From Paraburkholderia aromaticivorans (lineage in GTDB: Bacteria > Pseudomonadota > Gammaproteobacteria > Burkholderiales > Burkholderiaceae): a stretch of 64,000 nt of DNA. The position numbers and the translations under genes are program-made. Shown piece after piece: positions 59,918-64,000 of this stretch. The notes under the pieces were generated by a model. That model had not been told where the DNA came from and made no database searches. It saw only the letters and a list, made by a program, of their open reading frames with translations. The first letter of the stretch is position 1. Every line of letters begins with the position of its first letter. The stretch is taken from NCBI RefSeq assembly GCF_002278075.1, contig NZ_CP022990.1, positions 248,001-312,000 on the forward strand, in the 5' to 3' direction.

Positions 59918-60361
59918 TCAGGGCCGCTCGCCGTGGATATAGAACTCGAGTTGCTGAATCGTGAACTGCTGTTCGGCGATGATGTTCTTCACCAGGTCGC
60001 CGATCGAGACCATGCCGACCAGCCGGTCATTCTCGATCACCGGCAAGTGGCGCATGCGCCGCTCGGTCATGAGGGCCATGCAGTCGTCGGTGGACTGGTC
60101 GGGGCGCACGAAGCGCACGGCCTTGCTCATGATGTCGCGCACCGGCGTGGCCTTCGACGAGCGGTCCAGCAGCACGACCTTGCGCGCGTAGTCGCGCTCC
60201 GTGACGATCCCGGCGATGCTGTCGCCGTCCGTGACGACCAGCGCGCCGATGCCCTTTTCGGCCATCAGCCGGACCGCCTCGTAGACGGAATCATCGGCCC
60301 CGATTGTGAAAACAGTGGTGTTGTTCGGTTTCGTTTTAAGAAGCTGTGCAACGCTTGTCAT
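59918..60361 (-). CDS. Tandem CBS-domain protein
   Basis: This 147-residue protein is made of two CBS domains (about 8-65 and 72-130). Motifs are KGIGALVVTDGDSIAGIVTERDYARKV and MRHLPVIENDRLVGMVSIGDLVK. Such stand-alone pairs bind adenine nucleotides and act as regulatory modules. The ATG at 60361 gives the standard length. It is divergent from ribA; no direct link to riboflavin is known. Confidence 0.9.
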   Translation of the reverse strand: MTSVAQLLKTKPNNTTVFTIGADDSVYEAVRLMAEKGIGALVVTDGDSIAGIVTERDYARKVVLLDRSSKATPVRDIMSKAVRFVRPDQSTDDCMALMTERRMRHLPVIENDRLVGMVSIGDLVKNIIAEQQFTIQQLEFYIHGERP

Positions 60362-60608
60362 GGAGCGGCTCCGTTTCGCAGTGCAGCACGCCGGCGCGGC
60401 GCGCTGTCGTGAGGGACAGGCCATTCCAGTATAGGCGTGACGCGGCGCGGGAGTACCCAGGGAATAACTGTGGCGCGCGCGACGTTCAACTCGGGTAGCG
60501 GTGCGCCGCCGCGGCGCTTCCTCATCGCGCGCAAGGGCATACGGGTGCGGGACGTCGATTAGCGGTAAACTCCCCAGTCCGTACCTTATCCCCGGTTTGA
60601 TCGGGTTC

Positions 60609-61283
60609 ATGTCAGCACCACTGTCTAACGCCATGCTCACGTCTCACGATCCGTCGCCCGCAGCAGACGGCGCACTCAACGGCGAATGCGTCGTTCTCGA
60701 CGCCACCGCCACGCTTCCCACGCGCTACGGCACCTTCACTTCCTACGTGTTCCGTGTGTGCGAGAGCGGCGCCGAACATCTCGCGCTCGTGATGGGCGAC
60801 GTCGCGAACAAGTCGTCCGTGTTGACGCGCCTGCATTCGGAGTGCCTCACCGGCGACGTGCTCGGCTCGTATCGCTGCGACTGCGGCGAGCAGCTCGACC
60901 TCGCGCTGCGCTACATCGCCGCGGAAGGCTGCGGCGTGCTGCTGTATCTGCGCGGCCATGAGGGGCGCGGCATCGGCCTGTCGAACAAGATTCGCGCATA
61001 CGCGCTGCAGGAGCAGGGCCGCGACACCGTCGAGGCCAATCTCGACCTCGGCTTGCCGGACGACTCGCGCGAATACGATTCGGCCGCGGGCATTCTGCGC
61101 ACGCTCAAGGTGACGTCGGTGCGGCTCATGAGCAACAATCCGGAGAAGTTCGACACGCTGTCCAAGCACGGCATTCCGGTGTGCGAGCGCGTCGCGCTGG
61201 CCATCCCGATGCGCGAGGAAAACGAGCGTTATATCCGCACCAAGCAGGTCAAGTTCGGCCACTACTTCGACGAAAACGAGTGA
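60609..61283 (+). CDS. ribA: GTP cyclohydrolase II
   Basis: This 224-residue enzyme opens GTP to start riboflavin synthesis. It has the zinc ligands in [20 protein letters not shown], the catalytic region [11 protein letters not shown], and [17 protein letters not shown]. It is a stand-alone RibA, not fused to RibB. A start at 60633 (second ATG, eight codons later) is possible. No FMN riboswitch is seen in the 247 bp upstream. Stand-alone RibA proteins in this genus are often second copies beside a RibBA fusion. Confidence 0.93.
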   Translation: MSAPLSNAMLTSHDPSPAADGALNGECVVLDATATLPTRYGTFTSYVFRVCESGAEHLALVMGDVANKSSVLTRLHSECLTGDVLGSYRCDCGEQLDLALRYIAAEGCGVLLYLRGHEGRGIGLSNKIRAYALQEQGRDTVEANLDLGLPDDSREYDSAAGILRTLKVTSVRLMSNNPEKFDTLSKHGIPVCERVALAIPMREENERYIRTKQVKFGHYFDENE

Positions 61284-61490
61284 GCCACGCGCGTGCACCG
61301 CTTGCCCGGTGTGAAGGGCGAGCGGCGCTGTAGCGGCGGGTTCGTCAATATCTTGCGGCCGGTATGCGGCCGCTTGGCTTTGCGGCGTCGTTGCGCTCCT
61401 GTGCGCCCGTTGCGCTGCTGTTGCGTAGCGCGGCGGATCGGAACACGCCGAAGTCGTTCTTGCGCCGACATCGCGCCGAAGCACGGCAGC

Positions 61491-61691
61491 TCAGAACATG
61501 CCGAAGTCGTCGTTGCTGTCGGGGATCGCGGCGAGTACGTCCCGCAGTGCGCGCCAACCCAGCCATTGCGCCAGACTCGCCCGGATTGCCGGCCGGCGGC
61601 GCGCGCTTGCGCGCATCGGCGGCGCTTTACGACAGACCGTCGAGACCTTGCGCGCCTCGATCGAGGCGCGCAGCCAAGGACAGGTATGCAT
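61491..61691 (-). CDS. Small hypothetical protein in the NmrA operon
   Basis: This 66-residue protein is not recognised. It is Arg/Ala-rich and helical (CPWLRASIEARKVSTVCRK, RRRPAIRASLAQWLGW). It ends with an acidic SNDDFGMF. An overlapping GAGGAGAG ribosome site and only 14 bp from the preceding stop suggest that it is translated with the NmrA-type gene. DUF1127-like proteins are a weak alternative. Confidence 0.45.
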   Translation of the reverse strand: MHTCPWLRASIEARKVSTVCRKAPPMRASARRRPAIRASLAQWLGWRALRDVLAAIPDSNDDFGMF

Positions 61692-61705
61692 GGCGTCTCT
61701 CCTCG

Positions 61706-62644
61706 TCAGCGTGCGGTCGCCGTAACCGCGGCTGCGTGCGGCAGAATCGCCGCCAATACTTCCGCCAGCGTCGTCGCGCCGAAGCGCCGCTCGCTGACGT
61801 CCGCTTCGACATCGATGCGACCCGCGTTGTGCGCGTCGTAAAGGTCCGTGATCAGGCGGGCGTAGGATTCGCCGAGGCCCGCGCCGGCAAGCATCGCGGC
61901 CCATTCGCCGCGCGGCACTTCGCGCGCCGCGACTGCGCGGCCGGCCAGGTCGCCGATCGTGCGCGCCACCTCCAATGTGCTCACGCGCTCATCGCTTTCG
62001 ATGCTCACGATGCGCGGCGAAACCCGCTGCGCTCGATCGTCGAGCAGCAGCTCGGCGGCGAGCGCCCCCACGTCCTGCGCGGCAACGCTCGGAAAGCGCT
62101 TGCTCAACGGATGATGCAGACTTGGCAGCACGCCTTTCGCGAGTGCGATCGGTAGCACGCGAGCCCAGTTGTGCATGTGTTCGGCGGCGCGCAGAAACGT
62201 CGATTGCGAATCGACGCTTCGAAGTTGCGTTTCGAGTTCGTGGAACAGCGTGGTGATGCCCGTACCGGTGGGATGTTCGGCGCCGTAGTCGGAGAGCGCG
62301 AGAAGGCGCGGCGGCGGATCGGCGCGCAATGCCGCGACAGTCGCGTCGATCATGCGGCGCATCGCCTGCGCGGGATCGGTGTCAGCGTGCGGCACCGGAC
62401 ACAGCAACTGCACGGCATGCGCGCCTTCGATCGCGCGCGCCACGGTTGCGGCGTCGAGCAGATCGGCGAGCGCGATCTCGCAGCCGATCTTCGCGAGGAA
62501 TTCGCCCTGGTCTGCGTTGCGGACCACCGCGCGCACTGGGCGGCCCGCACGGCGCAATGCCGCCGCGCTCACTCTGCCGACATGGCCTGCTGCTCCAAAA
62601 ATCACGAACACGGTACGCTCCTGGTTGGCTCGGTATGACGTCAT
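61706..62644 (-). CDS. NmrA-family NAD(P)-binding oxidoreductase
   Basis: This 312-residue short-chain-like protein has the N-terminal dinucleotide motif VFVIFGAAGHVGRVSAAALRRAG and the NmrA/quinone-oxidoreductase-type body (LSDYGAEHPTGTGI, FLRAAEHMHNWARVL). Family members sense or reduce with NADP(H), e.g. QorB-like quinone reductases. It is divergent from an AraC regulator, with a perfect palindrome over its start codon. It probably shares a transcript with the small downstream ORF. Confidence 0.88.
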   Translation of the reverse strand: MTSYRANQERTVFVIFGAAGHVGRVSAAALRRAGRPVRAVVRNADQGEFLAKIGCEIALADLLDAATVARAIEGAHAVQLLCPVPHADTDPAQAMRRMIDATVAALRADPPPRLLALSDYGAEHPTGTGITTLFHELETQLRSVDSQSTFLRAAEHMHNWARVLPIALAKGVLPSLHHPLSKRFPSVAAQDVGALAAELLLDDRAQRVSPRIVSIESDERVSTLEVARTIGDLAGRAVAAREVPRGEWAAMLAGAGLGESYARLITDLYDAHNAGRIDVEADVSERRFGATTLAEVLAAILPHAAAVTATAR

Positions 62645-62646
62645 AC
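62633..62646. promoter_or_regulatory. Perfect 14-bp palindrome across the NmrA-type start codon
   Basis: GTATGACGTCATAC spans the start codon (62642-62644) of the NmrA-type gene. A protein bound here would block initiation directly. It lies 172 bp from the divergent AraC start. Binding by that AraC protein is inference; AraC sites are usually not perfect palindromes. Confidence 0.4.
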
Positions 62647-62817
62647 TAGGGATACGACGTTTGGGAAGCGCGCGGGCAAGGATGGTTTTGCGCAGATTCG
62701 GATGATGGTGTTGGTCTTCCGGGCCGCGGCGGGAGCGTTGAATTACGTAGGGTCGAGCGAAGCGGCAAAAAACGCCGCACAATGCAGAGACATTGGCCGC
62801 CATCCACGAGGGAAGCA

Positions 62818-63777
62818 ATGCATGCTGTGACACCGATACCGCAACCGCATAGTGGTTCCCGCGTCGTGTTGCGTTCGAGCCGGCTGCTGGGCTGGCAGGG
62901 CTTCGGCGCGGAACTGGTCAACGTGTCGGCCGGGCTGCATCGCATCCCGGCATTCAAGTATCACAGGGTGGGCGTGCATGTGGGCGCACCGGTCAGGGCG
63001 CGCTGCATGTGCAATGAGCGCCGCTACTCGCGAATCCAGGCGCATGGCGACGCCGACGTGATTCCCGCCGGACTCGAGGGCCAGTGGAGCGACGATGCCG
63101 CCTGCACGATTTTCAGCGTGTGGATCGGCGAAGCGTTCGCGCGGCGCACTGTCGAGCAACTGTCGCTGAAATCGTCCGACGCGCAACTGCGCCCGCAATT
63201 CCAGCTGCGCGATCCGCGCTTTCAGTATCTCGCCTGGGCTTTACGCGCCGAGCTCGAAGCCGACGAGGCATCCGATCCTTTGTACGCCGAAAGCTTGTGT
63301 ACGGCGATGGTGGTGCGATTGATCGGCGGCGCGCCGACGCTCGATGACAAGCGGCGCACGCTCGCACCGAGAACGGCCGCGCGCGTGATCGAGTTTATCG
63401 AAGCGCATCTGGACCAGCGTCTCACGTTGAGCGAGCTGGCCGCGCTTGCCGAATTGAGCGTGCCGCATTTCAAGGTGCTGTTTCGTGAGACGCTCGGCAT
63501 GCCGGTGCATCAGTACGTGGTGCGGCGGCGCGTGGAGCGCGCGCGAGCGCTGCTGCTGCACGGCAAGCTCGACGCGAGTCAGATCGCGCTCGATACGGGC
63601 TTCGCGCATCAGAGTCACATGGCGCACTGGATGGGCCGGTTGCTGGGGGTCACGCCGCGCGAACTGGTCAAGCAACGCGACGCGCAAATCACGCAACTGC
63701 GCCAGCCGTCCTTCACCAACCCGGGCGATGCCCTGCGAGTGGTCTCGCGGGATCGAGGCCGCTCGCAGGGGAACTGA
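62818..63777 (+). CDS. AraC-family transcriptional regulator
   Basis: This 319-residue protein has an N-terminal cupin-like domain with a His-rich strand region (GVHVGAPVRARCMCNERRYS, AHGDADVIPAG) and a C-terminal pair of AraC helix-turn-helix motifs (about 190-290, LSELAALAELSVPHFKVLFRETLG and ALDTGFAHQSHMAHWMGRLLG). The ATG at 62818 has GAGGGAAG upstream. It is divergent from the NmrA-type oxidoreductase gene and probably controls it. Confidence 0.9.
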   Translation: MHAVTPIPQPHSGSRVVLRSSRLLGWQGFGAELVNVSAGLHRIPAFKYHRVGVHVGAPVRARCMCNERRYSRIQAHGDADVIPAGLEGQWSDDAACTIFSVWIGEAFARRTVEQLSLKSSDAQLRPQFQLRDPRFQYLAWALRAELEADEASDPLYAESLCTAMVVRLIGGAPTLDDKRRTLAPRTAARVIEFIEAHLDQRLTLSELAALAELSVPHFKVLFRETLGMPVHQYVVRRRVERARALLLHGKLDASQIALDTGFAHQSHMAHWMGRLLGVTPRELVKQRDAQITQLRQPSFTNPGDALRVVSRDRGRSQGN

Positions 63778-63804
63778 CGCGCGTCACATCGTGCCGCGCC
63801 GCGG

Positions 63805-64000
63805 TCAGCCCGGCGCCGCACCCGTCAACTGCGCATAGACGTCATGCGACAGTTGCAGCAACTGCTTGCGGTCGATCCCGCCTGAGACCGCATAGCCGAA
63901 GTCGCCGTCGATCCAGTAGAACACGTTCACCGGGCCGTCCTGATACAGCTTGAACGCCGTGGTGTTCGAATTTTGCTGGCGACGCGAGATGCACAGCGTG
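63805..64000 (-). CDS. C-terminal part of a probable anti-sigma factor (partial)
   Basis: Only the last 64 residues lie in the window; the gene continues to the right. The segment QDGPVNVFYWIDGDFGYAVSG and DRKQLLQLSHDVYAQL is typical of the periplasmic end of Burkholderia transmembrane anti-sigma factors. If complete, an ECF sigma factor gene would be expected next to it outside the window. The stop is at 63805-63807. Confidence 0.55.
   Translation of the reverse strand, partial: TLCISRRQQNSNTTAFKLYQDGPVNVFYWIDGDFGYAVSGGIDRKQLLQLSHDVYAQLTGAAPG

Noticed and set aside
60362..60608. An FMN riboswitch before ribA
   Set aside because: No matching conserved stems or loop sequences were seen.
1..64000. 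tRNA, rRNA, CRISPR arrays, integrases or transposases
   Set aside because: None was found on reading the sequence and frames on both strands.

Overview
The window is GC-rich, densely coded chromosomal DNA that looks like Paraburkholderia (Burkholderiaceae, Betaproteobacteria). Supporting this are a DUF4148 protein, a DUF3331 protein, a Burkholderia-type porin, many ARNA-type pairs of a regulator and a divergent enzyme, and a CTTACTTTCTTTGC hairpin repeat that I associate with this genus. No rRNA, tRNA, CRISPR array, transposase or prophage gene was seen. About 55 protein genes are called.

Region 1 (1-11.7 kb) is the most accessory-looking part. It holds the end of a response regulator, an HTH-receiver regulator and a hipBA toxin-antitoxin operon preceded by five operators at an exact 26-bp period. 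Then come a FAD oxidoreductase, a 984-residue toxin-like protein, a small secreted Cys protein, a pyrroline-2-carboxylate reductase-like enzyme and zwf. The toxin-like protein joins a papain/YopT-like N-terminal region, a Pro-rich linker with two PLDLS motifs, a cholera-toxin-A-like ADP-ribosyltransferase domain with altered catalytic residues, and a repeat-rich C-terminus. It is the most unusual object in the window.

Region 2 (11.7-24 kb) holds a LysR gene, a 578-bp inverted-repeat element, an alcohol dehydrogenase with a divergent AraC regulator, and a redox cluster. The redox cluster has a Tat-lipoprotein molybdoenzyme of the sulfite oxidase/MsrP fold, a cytochrome b, a DUF5666-like protein and a divergent metal/redox two-component system. 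Next come PhnA, an ABM monooxygenase, a diguanylate cyclase with an exact internal duplication and a 2-hydroxyacid dehydrogenase.

Region 3 (24-48 kb) is mostly metabolic and envelope genes. It has a SoeABC-type sulfite dehydrogenase, B12-dependent ribonucleotide reductase (nrdJ), an AI-2E permease, an esterase, opgC, a porin, a Nudix hydrolase divergent from a DeoR regulator, an NlpD-like lipoprotein, an alpha/beta hydrolase, and an isoquinoline-oxidoreductase-type molybdoenzyme operon with a triheme cytochrome c. With the MsrP-like protein this makes three molybdenum enzymes in 30 kb.

Region 4 (48-64 kb) has a seven-gene ABC importer operon on the minus strand with two binding proteins, four permeases and one ATPase, divergent from a GcvA-type LysR gene. 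It is followed by chaA, a BON-domain protein, 3-methyladenine DNA glycosylase, DUF4148, a CBS-domain protein, ribA, an NmrA-type oxidoreductase with a divergent AraC gene, and the end of a probable anti-sigma factor at the right edge.
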